From Streptococcaceae bacterium AF77-01CM03A (GTDB lineage: Bacteria; Bacillota; Bacilli; Lactobacillales; Streptococcaceae): 64,000 bases of DNA. Position numbers and translations under genes: made by a program. The stretch is taken from the NCBI GenBank assembly GCA_027665725.1, contig JAQDDS010000003.1, positions 62,001 through 126,000 on the forward strand. Direction: 5' to 3'. The notes beneath the pieces were generated by a model, which saw only the letters and a list, made by a program, of their open reading frames with translations, did not search any database and was not told the DNA's origin. Of the stretch, positions 20,935 through 31,875 are shown one piece after another. Each line of letters begins with the position of its first letter. The first letter of the stretch is position 1.

Positions 20935-21633
20935 TTACAAGGTGCGAAGCGCATCTTCTAGCGCTGTTTTTTGTTGGGTTTGGCTATCGATTTCTTTGAT
21001 AACACGAGCTGGGACACCTGCTACCACAACGTTTTCTGGAACATCTTGAGTGACGATGGCACCTGCTGCGACAACAGAACCGCTACCGATTTGAACACCT
21101 TCGATGACTACAGCGTTAGCACCGATGAGTACATTATCACCGACACGGACAGGCTCTGCACTAGCTGGTTCGATAACACCTGCAAGAACAGCTCCCGCAC
21201 CGACGTGGCTATTTTTACCAACAATAGCACGTCCACCTAGAATAGCACCCATGTCAATCATAGTGCCAGCGCCGATTTCTGCACCGATATTGATAACAGC
21301 TCCCATCATGATAACAGCATTGTCGCCAATCTCAACCTGGTCACGGATGATAGCACCTGGCTCGATACGAGCATTGATATCACGTTTATCAAGGAGAGGT
21401 ACAGCTGAATTGCGGGCGTCTTGCTCAACAACATAGTCCTTGTTTTCTGTAAGTCCTTCAAGAAGAGGAGCGATATCTTTCCAGTCTCCAAAAAGAACAT
21501 TTCCAAGTTTGGTAACAGAAGCAGGAATATCTCCGGCAAGTTGCCCCTCAAAGGTCACTTTTACACTTGTCTTTTTCTCAGCATTTGCGATAAATTGGAT
21601 AATTTCTTGTGCATTCATTTTTGTAGCAGTCAT
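20935..21633 (-). CDS. dapH: Tetrahydrodipicolinate N-acetyltransferase
   Basis: 232 residues. An N-terminal DapH domain (about 1-85) is followed by a left-handed beta-helix of hexapeptide repeats ([19 protein letters not shown]..., about 100-205). It acetylates tetrahydrodipicolinate in the acetylase branch of diaminopimelate/lysine synthesis. GAGGAG precedes the ATG (the N-terminus [11 protein letters not shown] offers a second start at Met6). A likely -10 (TAGAAT on the minus strand, near 21664-21669) overlaps the end of the neighbouring terminator. Confidence 0.96.
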   Translation of the reverse strand: MTATKMNAQEIIQFIANAEKKTSVKVTFEGQLAGDIPASVTKLGNVLFGDWKDIAPLLEGLTENKDYVVEQDARNSAVPLLDKRDINARIEPGAIIRDQVEIGDNAVIMMGAVINIGAEIGAGTMIDMGAILGGRAIVGKNSHVGAGAVLAGVIEPASAEPVRVGDNVLIGANAVVIEGVQIGSGSVVAAGAIVTQDVPENVVVAGVPARVIKEIDSQTQQKTALEDALRTL

Positions 21634-21671
21634 AGATGTCTCCTCACTCTTTGTAATGCTTACTATTCTAC

Positions 21672-21699
21672 CAAAAAAGGCTTCAAAATTGAAGCCTTA
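21672..21699 (-). terminator. Terminator of the pbp1b-DMT transporter pair
   Basis: Minus-strand stem AAGGCTTC / GAAGCCTT followed by TTTT. It overlaps the stop codon of the DMT transporter gene. Confidence 0.85.
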
Positions 21700-22629
21700 A
21701 GTGTTAAAAGAAGATTCTTTCAGTTTGTCTTTTGATTCTTCGATGGATAAGAAGATCATGGGAATAATAATCAAAATCATAGCTAATAGCAGGTAGCTAT
21801 CTAAGACCAGACCTAGAAATAGAACGCTTAGAATAGCAGAGGATAGAGGTTCGCTAGCACTGACGACCGATACCACCAATGGGGATACCAACGAGACAGC
21901 CTTCATGGATAGGAAAAAGGCAAAAGCTGTTCCCAGAAAGGCAATGGTCAAACAAATCAAGATGCTCACCCAATCCAGCTGAAAGCTAATTCTATAAACG
22001 GGGTAGAGAAAATTACTAAAGAGTCCAGCTAGCATCATTCCCCAGCCAACAGTTGGCACAAAACCGTATTTTCGAGCAAATGGTTGGGGTAAGATGACAT
22101 TAAACATAACCCCCAGGGCACTGAGAAGTCCAGTTAGTAAGGCAATAGGAGTGATGGATAACTTGGACAAATCGCCTTTGGTAGCCATCAAAAAGACTCC
22201 AAGCATAGCAGTTAAAACATAGAAGATTGCTTTTTTAGAAGCTTTTTTCTTGTAGATGATGCGGTTGTATATGAGAATGAAGACAGGACTGATAAATTGT
22301 AGGATGGTTGCAGTTGTCGCATTAGAGTACTCTACACAAAGATAGAAGAAATACTGAACAGAGAAGATTCCTAAGATGGCATAAGCCAGAAAAGGTAGGT
22401 AGTTTTTGCGCTTTCTCCAGATATCGAATAGCTGTGAGCGGAATTTAAAGCTAGAGAAGATAAGTACGAAACCACCTGCAAGGCTTAGTCGCATGGAAGT
22501 AATCCAACCAGAGGAGACTGGATAATGTGTAAAGAAGAATTCTCCTAAAATGCCACAAATACCCCATATTAACCCAGATAGGAGGGAGTAAATGGTTCCT
22601 TTAAAAATATTCTTTTGATACTGATTCAT
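21697..22629 (-). CDS. EamA/DMT-superfamily transporter
   Basis: 310 residues with ten predicted membrane segments in two EamA repeats (about 10-145 and 160-295). These proteins export or exchange small metabolites such as amino acids; the substrate is unknown. It starts 9 nt after the pbp1b stop and should be co-transcribed with it. Confidence 0.9.
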   Translation of the reverse strand: MNQYQKNIFKGTIYSLLSGLIWGICGILGEFFFTHYPVSSGWITSMRLSLAGGFVLIFSSFKFRSQLFDIWRKRKNYLPFLAYAILGIFSVQYFFYLCVEYSNATTATILQFISPVFILIYNRIIYKKKASKKAIFYVLTAMLGVFLMATKGDLSKLSITPIALLTGLLSALGVMFNVILPQPFARKYGFVPTVGWGMMLAGLFSNFLYPVYRISFQLDWVSILICLTIAFLGTAFAFFLSMKAVSLVSPLVVSVVSASEPLSSAILSVLFLGLVLDSYLLLAMILIIIPMIFLSIEESKDKLKESSFNT

Positions 22630-22638
22630 ATAGAAAGG

Positions 22639-25191
22639 TTAGCGTTGTAGTCTATTTGACGAAGAGTCGTTACTTCCGTTGGTAATATTATTGTTATTAC
22701 CGTTATTGTTGTTGCTGTTGCTATTGCTATTATTATTGTTGTTATTATTTCGATTATTGTTATTATTGCTATTGTTGTTTGAGTTATTATTGTTGGAATT
22801 TGATGATCTTGGTAGACTTCCCAAAATAGTGTTCCAAGCATTTTGGTAATCAGAGTCACTTCCACCAATAGCGAATTTATAGGTAGTAGTTGGAGCACCA
22901 GTTTGATTAGCCCAATAGCTGGTTACAGTTTCTCCAGTTACTTCAATTTCTCTACCGTTAATAGTAACCTTACCTGGTTTCTGACCAGTCGATCTAAGGA
23001 CTTGAGAAGAAGTGACACTTGAGTCAAGGCTAAATCGTTCAGAACCCCAAACAGAAGGAGAAGCTTGCTGAATAGCATTGACCAGATAAGCCATGTATTT
23101 GGCGTTGCGGTAGTGACCTGCACCCTTACCAAGAGGTCTGTTGTCATCGTGGCCAAGCCAACCGCCAAGGGTCAATCTTGGAGTTGAAAGCATAAGCCAC
23201 ATGTCACCATCTTCATTGGTTGTACCAGTTTTACCAATCCAGTCAGCACCCGCTAAACTTGGGTTGATAGCAGCAAGATCGCTCTGGAAGCTTGAAGTGA
23301 TTCGTGACGAAATAACATCTCTCAATAAGCTCTGCATAATAGTTGCAGTCGCTTTAGAGTAGACCTGTACAGGTTCATCTTTGTGCTCATAGATAACCTC
23401 ACCACTAGTTTTTTCGATTTTCGAAATCATGAATTTTTTATGATAAACACCGTTGTTGGCTAAGGTTTGGTATCCGTTTGTATGTTGAGCTACAGTAACA
23501 TCGATTCCTCCACCCATAGGCAAACTTTCAATGTCGTATTCCGGGATTTCATAGCCCATTTTTTCCATGTAAGAGCGAACATTAACACCCTTTTCACGGA
23601 GTGTGCGATAAGTCCAGTAGGCTGGGATGTTCCACGAATAATTGAGGGCTTCTTTCAAGCTCATCATGGCTGTACCAGGGCTATTGACATACATGATTGG
23701 GTTTCCGTTTGAGAAGTTAGTTGGATAGTTAGATAGGACACTTGCACTTCCCATCAAACCTTGGTCAATGGCAATACTGTAGGCCAGGATTGGTTTAGTA
23801 GTTGAGGCAGGAGAACGTTTAGTATTAAAGGCGTGGTTGTTTTGGTTGCTTTGGTAATCACGACCGCCGACAAATCCTAGGATAGCACCGGTTTGGTTAT
23901 CCATCAGGACATTTCCGACTTCAGGTTGACCGGTATTATCATCAACTAGATAGCCATAGTTTGCGACTGCATCTTGCATGGCAGTATGGATAGCTTTGTC
24001 GATTGTAGTTGTGATACGATAACCACCATTTTGAATCTCTTTTTCAGCTAATTCACGATAAGATTTTTGGATAGACTCGTTTTTGAGTTCTTGGGCAGAG
24101 ACGTTGTCTTTTTGTACCAAGTAGTCATACATGAGATTAGTTGCTTCATCGAGAGCAGTAAAGTAGAGATAGCCCCTAGAAGTTACGTCTACACTTTCAG
24201 CTGGTAAGAAATCTTGTTTGATGTCGTATGCTTTATAGGTTTCGTAATCTTCCTGACTGAGGACCCCCGTTCTGTACATATTGTAAAGAACATCTTTGGA
24301 ACGTTTGATACCAAGTGCCATATCTTCTTCACTCTTCATTTCTCCCGTAGATTCATAAGGTGAGTAAGAGATAGGACTTTGTGGCAAGCCCGCTATGAAG
24401 GCTGCTTGAGGTATCGTTAGTTGATTGGCGTCAACACCGAAAATACCCTTGGCAGCTTGTTGAGCTCCTGCGATATTTTGCCCTTTATTGTTACGACCAA
24501 ATGGAGCAACGTTGAGATAGGTTGTCAAGATTTCGTCCTTGCTCATTGCTCTCTCTAAGGCTAAGGCATCCACGATTTCAGTAGCTTTACGAGCGAGTGT
24601 AGGAGCATCACCAACTACTTGTTGCTTGATGAGCTGCTGTGTTAGTGTAGAACCTCCACTAGAAGAACCAAGTCCGATAAAGTTTCCGAGACTGGCACGA
24701 ATAACCGCTTTAGGAACGACTCCATTGTGTTCGGCGAAATGTTCATCCTCGGTCGCAACGATAGCTTGCTTGAGATTTTCTGAAATAGCATCTGATGCGA
24801 CAGAAGTCCGAAGGAGGTCACTTTCGATAGCACCAATCATGGACCCGTCAGCATAGCGAATCTCAGAAATGGATGGAATATCGTTCACTTGTTTGACTAA
24901 ATCTTCTGTTTTAGGAACGGTCACCTTGTCAAATAGAGATACAGCATAACCGAAAACAACCCCAGTACCTAAAAGTCCACCAAGAAAGGCGATGATGAAT
25001 AGGGTATTAAAGGTTGCCTTGATTCCCAGTAAGATATTGGCAAAGATAGTCCAAATATTCGTTTTGGTTTGCTTTTTCTTTTTAGAATTTTTAGGACCTT
25101 TTTTTCCTAGATGTATATTTTTTAGTTTTGTTTTAAGGGACTCCAGTAAGGCCAGTCCTTTTTCTTTCATAGATAATAATTTATTCTTCAT
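22639..25191 (-). CDS. pbp1b: Penicillin-binding protein 1b (class A bifunctional PBP)
   Basis: About 850 residues from the ATG at 25191, which has GAGG 6 nt upstream; an in-frame GTG at 25203 overlaps AAGGAG. A lysine-rich cytoplasmic N-terminus (about 1-45) precedes one membrane span (about 55-80). The glycosyltransferase domain has [10 protein letters not shown] and [12 protein letters not shown]. The transpeptidase domain has SPASTTK (Ser nucleophile, about residue 458), SWN and KTGTT. It polymerises and cross-links peptidoglycan on the outer membrane face. Almost all the sequence resembles pneumococcal PBP1b, but the last 50 residues are an Asn/Ser low-complexity tail. Confidence 0.96.
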   Translation of the reverse strand: MKNKLLSMKEKGLALLESLKTKLKNIHLGKKGPKNSKKKKQTKTNIWTIFANILLGIKATFNTLFIIAFLGGLLGTGVVFGYAVSLFDKVTVPKTEDLVKQVNDIPSISEIRYADGSMIGAIESDLLRTSVASDAISENLKQAIVATEDEHFAEHNGVVPKAVIRASLGNFIGLGSSSGGSTLTQQLIKQQVVGDAPTLARKATEIVDALALERAMSKDEILTTYLNVAPFGRNNKGQNIAGAQQAAKGIFGVDANQLTIPQAAFIAGLPQSPISYSPYESTGEMKSEEDMALGIKRSKDVLYNMYRTGVLSQEDYETYKAYDIKQDFLPAESVDVTSRGYLYFTALDEATNLMYDYLVQKDNVSAQELKNESIQKSYRELAEKEIQNGGYRITTTIDKAIHTAMQDAVANYGYLVDDNTGQPEVGNVLMDNQTGAILGFVGGRDYQSNQNNHAFNTKRSPASTTKPILAYSIAIDQGLMGSASVLSNYPTNFSNGNPIMYVNSPGTAMMSLKEALNYSWNIPAYWTYRTLREKGVNVRSYMEKMGYEIPEYDIESLPMGGGIDVTVAQHTNGYQTLANNGVYHKKFMISKIEKTSGEVIYEHKDEPVQVYSKATATIMQSLLRDVISSRITSSFQSDLAAINPSLAGADWIGKTGTTNEDGDMWLMLSTPRLTLGGWLGHDDNRPLGKGAGHYRNAKYMAYLVNAIQQASPSVWGSERFSLDSSVTSSQVLRSTGQKPGKVTINGREIEVTGETVTSYWANQTGAPTTTYKFAIGGSDSDYQNAWNTILGSLPRSSNSNNNNSNNNSNNNNNRNNNNNNNSNSNSNNNNGNNNNITNGSNDSSSNRLQR
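22665..22800 (-). repeat. Asn-codon low-complexity tract in pbp1b
   Basis: About 45 codons are nearly all AAT/AAC with interspersed Ser codons, giving triplet-repeat DNA (ATT/GTT on the plus strand). It codes for the extracellular C-terminal tail of PBP1b. Such repeats can change length by slippage in multiples of three. Confidence 0.85.
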
Positions 25192-25211
25192 TTCTTTCCT
25201 CACTCCTTATT

Positions 25212-25220
25212 ATTATACCA
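25212..25220 (-). promoter_or_regulatory. Extended -10 promoter of pbp1b
   Basis: Minus-strand TGGTATAAT, with a possible -35 TTGCAA about 15 nt upstream of the hexamer. Confidence 0.65.
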
Positions 25221-25277
25221 TAAAAGCAATGATTGCAAGAAATTAGGCTTGGACTAGCTTTGGAGGTGTTTAGGCAA

Positions 25278-25309
25278 CAAAAAAACCAGGTATTTTCAAC
25301 CTGGTTTAA
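25278..25309 (-). terminator. Terminator of gpsA-galU
   Basis: Minus-strand stem AAACCAGG / CCTGGTTT followed by a T run. Confidence 0.88.
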
Positions 25310-25313
25310 GGGA

Positions 25314-26213
25314 TTATTTTTCTCCTGAGAGTTCTTTCCCAAGGTTAATCAAGTAAGTTTTCAAGTCATCTTTGACTTGAGGATGTCTAAGTGCGTAGTC
25401 GATTGAAGTTTTCATAAAGCCAAACTTGTCTCCAACATCATAACGAGCACCCTTGAATTCACGAGCAAATACTCGTTGGGTTTTGTTGAGGGTATCAATA
25501 GCGTCTGTTAGCTGGATTTCATTTCCGGCACCAGGTTTTTGATTTTCAAGAATATCAAAAATCTCTGGTGTGAGGAGATAACGACCGATGATAGCTAAAT
25601 CACTTGGTGCGTCTTCAGGCGCTGGTTTTTCAACGAAGGTTTCAACACTGTAAAGTCCATCTTTTCCTTCGCCTTGAGGTGCGATAACACCATAGGCAGA
25701 AACTTCTTCGTGTGGTACAGGCATTACAGCGATGGTAGAAGCATGAGTCTCTTCGTAATCATTCATGAGTTGCTTGGTCAATGGGACAGCACTGTCATCA
25801 GTGATATCCATGAGGTCATCTCCAAGCATAACCACAAATGGTTCGTTTCCGACGAAAGCTTTGGCTTGTAAAACTGCATCTCCGAGTCCGCGTGGGTGTG
25901 TTTGACGGATGAAGTGAAGGCGCATGCCGGTTGTTTCATCAACTAATCTTAGGAGATCAGTTTTTCCTTTTTCCTTGAGGTTGTACTCTAGTTCAAAGTT
26001 TGAATCAAAATGGTCTTCAATCGAACGTTTTGATTTCCCTGTTACAACGAGAATGTCCTCAATCCCAGACTTGAGAGCTTCTTCAACGATGAATTGAATA
26101 GTTGGCTTATCCACGATTGGCAACATTTCTTTGGCCAAGGCTTTGGTTGCTGGTAGGAAACGAGTTCCAAGCCCCGCGGCAGGGATAACAGCTTTTCTAA
26201 CTTTTTGCTTCAT
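25314..26213 (-). CDS. galU: UTP--glucose-1-phosphate uridylyltransferase
   Basis: 299 residues. It makes UDP-glucose for glycolipids, teichoic acid and capsule. The nucleotide-binding signature [26 protein letters not shown] (about 9-34) and the later FVEKP (about 169-173) are intact. It is 21 nt after gpsA; this pair is also adjacent in pneumococcus as I recall. Confidence 0.97.
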   Translation of the reverse strand: MKQKVRKAVIPAAGLGTRFLPATKALAKEMLPIVDKPTIQFIVEEALKSGIEDILVVTGKSKRSIEDHFDSNFELEYNLKEKGKTDLLRLVDETTGMRLHFIRQTHPRGLGDAVLQAKAFVGNEPFVVMLGDDLMDITDDSAVPLTKQLMNDYEETHASTIAVMPVPHEEVSAYGVIAPQGEGKDGLYSVETFVEKPAPEDAPSDLAIIGRYLLTPEIFDILENQKPGAGNEIQLTDAIDTLNKTQRVFAREFKGARYDVGDKFGFMKTSIDYALRHPQVKDDLKTYLINLGKELSGEK

Positions 26214-26234
26214 GAGCTTCCTTTCTAACGGTGA

Positions 26235-27251
26235 TTATGACCACTCGTTTTCTGCCTTGAACTCGTTACTCATGAGTTCAGAAACAGCATCCTTAATATT
26301 AACATTTTCATAAATAACTTGGTAGATAGCTTGGGTAATAGGCATATAGACTTCAAGTTCTTGCGCCAATTCGTAAGCAGCCTTGGTTGTTGAAATTCCT
26401 TCGATGACCATTCCCATGTTGGCTTCGATATCTGCCAAGGCTTCTCCACGCCCAAGAGCATCTCCAGCTCGCCAGTTACGTGAGTGGACAGAAGTCCCTG
26501 TAACAATCAAATCTCCAACTCCAGAAAGACCACTGTAGGTCAGCGGATTTGCTCCAAGTTTAACCCCCAGACGAGTGATTTCTGCAAGACCGCGCGTGAT
26601 AATGGCAGCTTTAGCGTTGTCTCCAAATCCGAGTCCATGAAGGGCACCTGCACCAACAGCGATGATATTTTTAAGAGCACCAGCTGTTTCCACTCCGATC
26701 ACATCTGTATTGGTATAAAGACGGAAGTAGTGGTTACTAAAGAGTGTCTGAACATACTGAGCTGTTTGTAAATCCTTGGATGCAGCCGTAATCAAGGTAA
26801 TGTCGCGTACAATTGTTTCTTCTGCGTGACTAGGACCAGATACAACCACAATTTCACTGCGGAACTCTTCTGGGATTTCTTCTTCAAGAATGGTCGAAAG
26901 ACGTTTGTGACTATTTGGCTCGAGACCTTTTGAAGCATGCATAATGACGACTTTATGGTCCAAAACAGCAGCTACTTGTTGAGCTACCAATCTTGTCACC
27001 TTAGTTGGAACTACGAACAAGACAGCGTCAACGCCTTTCAAGACTTCGGCCAAATCATGGTAGGCAACAATCTTTTCGTCTAAAACAGTATCCTTAAAAT
27101 AGCGTTTGTTGGTATGTTGTGTATTGATTTCGTCAATTTGGTCAGGAATATTTCCCCAGATACGTACTTCGTGTCCATTGTCATTTAAAACTTGTGACAG
27201 AGCAGTACCCCAAGAACCAGGCCCTAAAACAGCGATGGTTTGTTTGTTCAT
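26235..27251 (-). CDS. gpsA: Glycerol-3-phosphate dehydrogenase [NAD(P)+]
   Basis: 338 residues from [10 protein letters not shown], which has GGAGGG 6 nt upstream. It reduces dihydroxyacetone phosphate to sn-glycerol-3-phosphate for phospholipid and teichoic acid synthesis. The Rossmann motif GPGSWGTAL (about 9-17) and the catalytic-lysine region [12 protein letters not shown] (about 187-198) are present. It is the first gene of the gpsA-galU operon. Confidence 0.97.
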   Translation of the reverse strand: MNKQTIAVLGPGSWGTALSQVLNDNGHEVRIWGNIPDQIDEINTQHTNKRYFKDTVLDEKIVAYHDLAEVLKGVDAVLFVVPTKVTRLVAQQVAAVLDHKVVIMHASKGLEPNSHKRLSTILEEEIPEEFRSEIVVVSGPSHAEETIVRDITLITAASKDLQTAQYVQTLFSNHYFRLYTNTDVIGVETAGALKNIIAVGAGALHGLGFGDNAKAAIITRGLAEITRLGVKLGANPLTYSGLSGVGDLIVTGTSVHSRNWRAGDALGRGEALADIEANMGMVIEGISTTKAAYELAQELEVYMPITQAIYQVIYENVNIKDAVSELMSNEFKAENEWS

Positions 27252-27283
27252 TTTTCCCTCCTTCTGAGAAAGCACTTTCCTAT

Positions 27284-27292
27284 ATTCTACCA
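27284..27292 (-). promoter_or_regulatory. Extended -10 promoter of gpsA
   Basis: Minus-strand TGGTAGAAT, about 33 nt upstream of the gpsA ATG. Confidence 0.65.
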
Positions 27293-27443
27293 TAAAAAGC
27301 CCTATCTTGCATCTATATTATTTATGAAGCATTAATTGAATGGTAAATTCTATAAATTGGAGAAACTATCAGTAAAAATGTCTAGTATTTAAAGGTTAAA
27401 ACGATAAAAAACACGAAAAGAGGAACAATATTTCCCCTAAAAA

Positions 27444-27452
27444 TGGTATAAT
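27444..27452 (+). promoter_or_regulatory. Extended -10 promoter of leuS
   Basis: TGGTATAAT about 30 nt ahead of the leuS ATG. The region 27294-27440 between the divergent gpsA and leuS promoters holds no gene and no T-box motif. Confidence 0.75.
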
Positions 27453-27481
27453 AGGAGCATCACGAAAATTGGAGAGACAGC

Positions 27482-29983
27482 ATGAGTTTTTACAATCACA
27501 AAGAAATCGAGTCTAAGTGGCAGAAACACTGGGCTGACTATCACACTTTTAAGACAGGAACAGATACCTCGAAACCTAAGTTTTATGCATTGGACATGTT
27601 CCCTTATCCATCTGGAGCAGGTCTTCATGTAGGACACCCAGAAGGCTATACAGCGACAGATATCCTCAGTCGTTACAAACGTGCCCAAGGCTACAATGTC
27701 CTTCACCCAATGGGATGGGATGCTTTTGGTTTGCCTGCAGAGCAATACGCTATGGATACGGGTAATGATCCAGCAGAATTCACCGCTGAAAACATTGCTA
27801 ACTTCAAACGCCAAATCAATGCCCTTGGATTCTCTTACGACTGGGACCGTGAAGTCAATACTACAGATCCAAACTACTACAAGTGGACTCAGTGGATTTT
27901 TACAAAGCTTTACGAAAAAGGCTTGGCCTATGAAGCGGAAGTGCCAGTAAACTGGGTGGAAGAATTGGGAACAGCCATCGCCAACGAAGAAGTTCTTCCA
28001 GATGGAACATCTGAGCGTGGTGGCTATCCAGTTGTCCGCAAACCAATGCGCCAATGGATGCTCAAAATCACTGCCTATGCGGAGCGCTTGCTCAATGACT
28101 TGGATGATCTGGACTGGCCAGAGTCTATCAAGGACATGCAACGCAACTGGATTGGGAAATCAACTGGTGCCAATGTAACCTTCAAAGTGAAAGGGACTGA
28201 CAAGGAATTCACCGTCTTTACGACACGTCCAGATACTCTTTTTGGGGCGACCTTCACTGTTTTGGCGCCTGAGCATGAACTAGTAGATGCTATCGTAAGT
28301 GCTGAACAAGCTGAAGCCGTAGCAGATTACAAACACCAAGCTAGCTTGAAATCAGACTTGGCTCGTACAGACCTTGCCAAGGAAAAAACAGGAGTTTGGA
28401 CTGGTGCTTATGCTATCAACCCTGTCAATGGTAAAGAAATCCCAATCTGGATTGCCGACTACGTTCTCGCTAGCTATGGAACAGGTGCTGTTATGGCTGT
28501 GCCTGCCCACGATCAACGTGACTGGGAATTTGCTAAACAGTTTGGACTTCCAATCGTAGAAGTACTGGAAGGTGGAAACGTAGCAGAAGCTGCTTACACA
28601 GAAGATGGTCTTCACGTCAACTCTGAATTCTTGAACGGTCTCAACAAAGAAGAAGCGATTGCCAAGATTGTCGCTTGGTTGGAAGAAAAAGGCTGTGGTC
28701 AAGAAAAAGTGACCTACCGTCTCCGTGACTGGCTCTTTAGCCGTCAACGTTACTGGGGCGAACCAATCCCAATCATTCATTGGGAAGATGGAACTTCGAC
28801 AGCCGTTCCAGAAAGTGAATTGCCACTTGTCTTGCCAGTCACCAAGGACATCCGCCCTTCAGGTACTGGTGAAAGCCCACTAGCTAACTTGACAGACTGG
28901 CTGGAAGTGACTCGTGAAGATGGCGTCAAAGGTCGTCGTGAGACCAATACGATGCCACAATGGGCAGGTTCAAGTTGGTACTACCTCCGCTATATCGACC
29001 CACACAACACAGAAAAATTGGCTGATAAGGACCTCCTCAAACAATGGTTGCCAGTCGATATCTACGTGGGTGGTGCAGAGCACGCCGTGCTACACTTGCT
29101 TTACGCTCGTTTCTGGCATAAATTCCTCTATGATATCGGTGTTGTTCCAACTAAAGAACCATTCCAAAAACTCTTTAACCAAGGAATGATTTTGGGCACA
29201 AGTTACCGTAACCACCGTGGTGCTCTTGTGGCAACTGATAAGGTTGAAAAACGAGACGGTTCCTTCTTCCATGTGGAAACAGGAGAAGAATTGGAGCAAG
29301 CACCAGCCAAGATGTCTAAATCCCTCAAGAACGTGGTCAACCCAGACGATGTGGTGGAACAATACGGTGCGGATACCCTTCGTGTCTATGAAATGTTCAT
29401 GGGACCACTTGATGCTTCCATCGCTTGGTCTGAAGAAGGTCTGGAAGGAAGCCGTAAATTCCTTGACCGTGTGTACCGTTTGATTACAAGTAAAGAAATC
29501 ATTGCGGAAAACAATGGTGCTCTAGACAAGGTTTACAACGAAACCGTTAAGGCTGTCACAGAGCAAATTGAGTCCATGAAATTCAACACAGCCATTGCCC
29601 AACTCATGGTCTTTGTCAACGCAGCGAACAAGGAAGATAAACTCTATGTGGATTACGCTAAAGGCTTTATCCAATTGATCGCCCCATTTGCCCCTCACTT
29701 GGCAGAAGAACTCTGGCAAACAGTCGCAGCAACAGGAGAGTCAATCTCTTACGTGTCTTGGCCAACATGGGACGAAAGCAAAATGGTTGAAGACGAAATC
29801 GAAATCGTCGTCCAAATCAAAGGAAAAGTCCGTGCTAAACTCATGGTCGTAAAAGACCTTTCTCGCGAAGAATTGCAAGAAGTCGCTCTAGCTGACGAAA
29901 AAGTCAAGGCAGAAATCGATGGCAAGGAAATCGTGAAAGTGATTAGTGTACCTAATAAGCTTGTAAATATCGTAACGAAATAA
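27482..29983 (+). CDS. leuS: Leucine--tRNA ligase
   Basis: 833 residues, normal for bacterial LeuRS. HIGH motif as [13 protein letters not shown] (about 45-57) and KMSKS in [12 protein letters not shown] (about 610-621). The CP1 editing domain lies between (about 225-415) with its threonine-rich region [14 protein letters not shown] precedes the ATG. It is transcribed alone, with a promoter at 27444 and a terminator after the stop. Confidence 0.98.
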   Translation: MSFYNHKEIESKWQKHWADYHTFKTGTDTSKPKFYALDMFPYPSGAGLHVGHPEGYTATDILSRYKRAQGYNVLHPMGWDAFGLPAEQYAMDTGNDPAEFTAENIANFKRQINALGFSYDWDREVNTTDPNYYKWTQWIFTKLYEKGLAYEAEVPVNWVEELGTAIANEEVLPDGTSERGGYPVVRKPMRQWMLKITAYAERLLNDLDDLDWPESIKDMQRNWIGKSTGANVTFKVKGTDKEFTVFTTRPDTLFGATFTVLAPEHELVDAIVSAEQAEAVADYKHQASLKSDLARTDLAKEKTGVWTGAYAINPVNGKEIPIWIADYVLASYGTGAVMAVPAHDQRDWEFAKQFGLPIVEVLEGGNVAEAAYTEDGLHVNSEFLNGLNKEEAIAKIVAWLEEKGCGQEKVTYRLRDWLFSRQRYWGEPIPIIHWEDGTSTAVPESELPLVLPVTKDIRPSGTGESPLANLTDWLEVTREDGVKGRRETNTMPQWAGSSWYYLRYIDPHNTEKLADKDLLKQWLPVDIYVGGAEHAVLHLLYARFWHKFLYDIGVVPTKEPFQKLFNQGMILGTSYRNHRGALVATDKVEKRDGSFFHVETGEELEQAPAKMSKSLKNVVNPDDVVEQYGADTLRVYEMFMGPLDASIAWSEEGLEGSRKFLDRVYRLITSKEIIAENNGALDKVYNETVKAVTEQIESMKFNTAIAQLMVFVNAANKEDKLYVDYAKGFIQLIAPFAPHLAEELWQTVAATGESISYVSWPTWDESKMVEDEIEIVVQIKGKVRAKLMVVKDLSREELQEVALADEKVKAEIDGKEIVKVISVPNKLVNIVTK

Positions 29984-29989
29984 ATTTAA

Positions 29990-30022
29990 AAGTCCTTCAG
30001 AGTAGAATCTGGAGGATTTTTT
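29990..30022 (+). terminator. Terminator after leuS
   Basis: Stem TCCTTCAG / CTGGAGGA (one wobble pair) followed by TTTTTT. Confidence 0.82.
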
Positions 30023-30054
30023 ATCGAAAAATATAATTCTATTCCCACTATCGC

Positions 30055-30084
30055 ACCACTTAACCTGGCATTTTAACCACTTGT
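30055..30084 (+). promoter_or_regulatory. Candidate LytTR direct-repeat binding site
   Basis: Two direct repeats ACCACTTAA and ACCACTTGT are separated by exactly 12 nt, so the sites lie 21 bp or two helical turns apart. This 9-N12-9 layout is that of ComE/HdrR/BrsR-type LytTR sites in streptococci. A possible -10 (TAGACT, 30118-30123) follows at activator distance, and the third gene of the operon encodes a LytTR protein. Confidence 0.65.
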
Positions 30085-30148
30085 CTTCGAAAGCCGTTTT
30101 TCCGACGACTTTTTTGTTAGACTAAATGTGTCAGAAGGAGGGAGAAAT

Positions 30149-31015
30149 ATGATTTTACAAGCGAAACATTTAACAAAACGGTACGGCAATTACACGGCTG
30201 TTGACGATATTCAGTTACAGTTTGAGAAAGGAAGTTTCAATGCTATTTTGGGCCCCAACGGTGCAGGAAAATCAACAACTATTTCCATGTTAATCGGTTT
30301 GAAAGAAGCAACACAAGGTCAGGTTCTATATGCACCAAATACGAAAATCGGAGTTGTTTTTCAAGCTAGTGTACTGGACGAGATGTTGACAGTTAGGGAA
30401 AATCTCACGATTCGTGCCCAACAGTATAAGGGGATTGAAGCAAATCGTGTTGAGGACTTGATCCATCAACTGGGTTTGACTGCTTTCCAGAAACAACTCT
30501 ATGGAACTTTGTCAGGCGGGCAAAAGCGTCGAGTTGATATTGCGCGTGCTCTTCTTTCGCAACCAGATATCCTTTTCTTGGATGAGCCAACAACGGGACT
30601 CGATATTCAGACTCGCAAATCTATCTGGGATCTCCTGTATCGACTACAAAAGGATGAAGGGATGACCATTGTTTTAACGACGCATTATCTGGATGAAGCT
30701 GATGAAGCGGATCAGATCTATATCGTTGATCATGGAAAAGTGATTGCGCAAGGTTCTGCGACAGCTATCAAGAGTCAGTATGCATCTAATATCCTAAAAA
30801 TTCGTTTTAAAGAAATGAGGGACTTAGAAAAATGGCTACAGACTGAAATGACAGTAGAAGCAGAAAATGAGTTGGAATATCTTTTTTATCCAAGGACATC
30901 ACAGGAAGCCATTGAATATTTGGCAAAAGTTCGAGAAGAAATTGATTCTTTTGAGTTTCGCCCAGGTACTATGGATGATGCCTTTATCGCTCTAACAGGA
31001 AGAGAGGTTCGCTAA
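30149..31015 (+). CDS. ABC transporter ATP-binding protein (LytTR-linked)
   Basis: 288 residues from ATG 30149 (AGGAGGGAG ahead); an earlier ATG at 30128 overlaps the RBS. Walker A is GPNGAGKST (about 38-46), signature LSGGQKRR (about 126-133), Walker B ILFLDEPTT (about 146-154) and the switch His is in TTHYLDE. The family resembles the ABC-2 exporter ATPases that give immunity to bacteriocins or lantibiotics. Its stop overlaps the permease start (TAATG). It is the first gene of a four-gene operon with permease, LytTR regulator and DUF3021 protein. Confidence 0.9.
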   Translation: MILQAKHLTKRYGNYTAVDDIQLQFEKGSFNAILGPNGAGKSTTISMLIGLKEATQGQVLYAPNTKIGVVFQASVLDEMLTVRENLTIRAQQYKGIEANRVEDLIHQLGLTAFQKQLYGTLSGGQKRRVDIARALLSQPDILFLDEPTTGLDIQTRKSIWDLLYRLQKDEGMTIVLTTHYLDEADEADQIYIVDHGKVIAQGSATAIKSQYASNILKIRFKEMRDLEKWLQTEMTVEAENELEYLFYPRTSQEAIEYLAKVREEIDSFEFRPGTMDDAFIALTGREVR

Positions 31016-31857
31016 TGTTAGCTTTATTGAAACGGAACTTTACCTTATATTTTCGTAATCGTTCAGGAGTGTTTTTCTCATTATTGGGGGCATTGATTTC
31101 CTTCCTCCTTTATATCATTTTTCTGCAGAAAAACTTGACGGATGCTTGGTCCCAACTCCCTGATAAAACGAGCCTTTTAAATAATTGGCTGATGGGTGGA
31201 ACCTTGGCTGTGACTGGGATTACAACCAGTTTTACGGCTCTTACACAAATGGTGCAGGACCGTGAACATCAAGTGGATCAAGATCTATTTTTGACAGATT
31301 TAGGTAGCTGGGGCTTACAGGTCTCCTATCTAATCAGCAGTATTGTCATTTCTTTTGTGATGCAGTTATTTATGTTTGTAGTGATGAGCCTGTATTTTCA
31401 GGAGGTCCCAGTTTGGAGTCAGATAGCAGAAGTGGCTTTAATTATGTTGCTCAGTAGTGTGCTCTCTAGCTTGGTCAATGCTATTTTGATTCACCGTTTT
31501 CAATCTGTGGATAGTCTTGGAAAGCTAGCCACCATAGTGGGAACAGCTTCTGGATTTCTAGTGGGGACTTATGTCCCTCTTGGAGTGTTGCCTAACTTTG
31601 CTCAACTTCTTATGAAGTGTACACCTGCAACCTATATTGCCTCTCTCTATCGACAAGTCTTTATGAAAGAACAACTAGCAGATACCTTTGCCGGGAATAG
31701 CGATTTATTAGCAGAATTTCAAGAAAAAATGGGGATCGAGTTAAAATGGCAGGAGCTGTTGACAAAGGAGAAAACATATCTTATAGTGGTAAGTATCAGT
31801 CTCGCAGCTATCCTTCTTTGGCTTTTATTGGTTAAAGTGTCTAGCAAGAGAAAATAA
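31015..31857 (+). CDS. ABC-2 type permease (LytTR-linked)
   Basis: 280 residues with six membrane segments: one at about 20-38, a cluster of four between about 60 and 195, and a last one at about 250-270. It starts with MLALLKRNFTLYFRNRSGVFFS, the usual ABC-2 opening. It is the partner of the preceding ATPase and ends 18 nt ahead of the LytTR gene start. Confidence 0.88.
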   Translation: MLALLKRNFTLYFRNRSGVFFSLLGALISFLLYIIFLQKNLTDAWSQLPDKTSLLNNWLMGGTLAVTGITTSFTALTQMVQDREHQVDQDLFLTDLGSWGLQVSYLISSIVISFVMQLFMFVVMSLYFQEVPVWSQIAEVALIMLLSSVLSSLVNAILIHRFQSVDSLGKLATIVGTASGFLVGTYVPLGVLPNFAQLLMKCTPATYIASLYRQVFMKEQLADTFAGNSDLLAEFQEKMGIELKWQELLTKEKTYLIVVSISLAAILLWLLLVKVSSKRK

Positions 31858-31875
31858 AGATGTATGGGAGTAAAG

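Noticed and set aside
22626..22898. Frame rich in Ile and Thr over the pbp1b tail
   Set aside because: It is the shifted reading of the Asn-codon repeat (AAT read as ATA/ATT) and is not an independent gene.
27437..28141. 234-codon frame on the minus strand across the leuS start
   Set aside because: It is the antisense shadow of leuS; its composition (many Cys, Trp, Phe, Ser) reflects reverse reading of leuS codons and no start signal is present.
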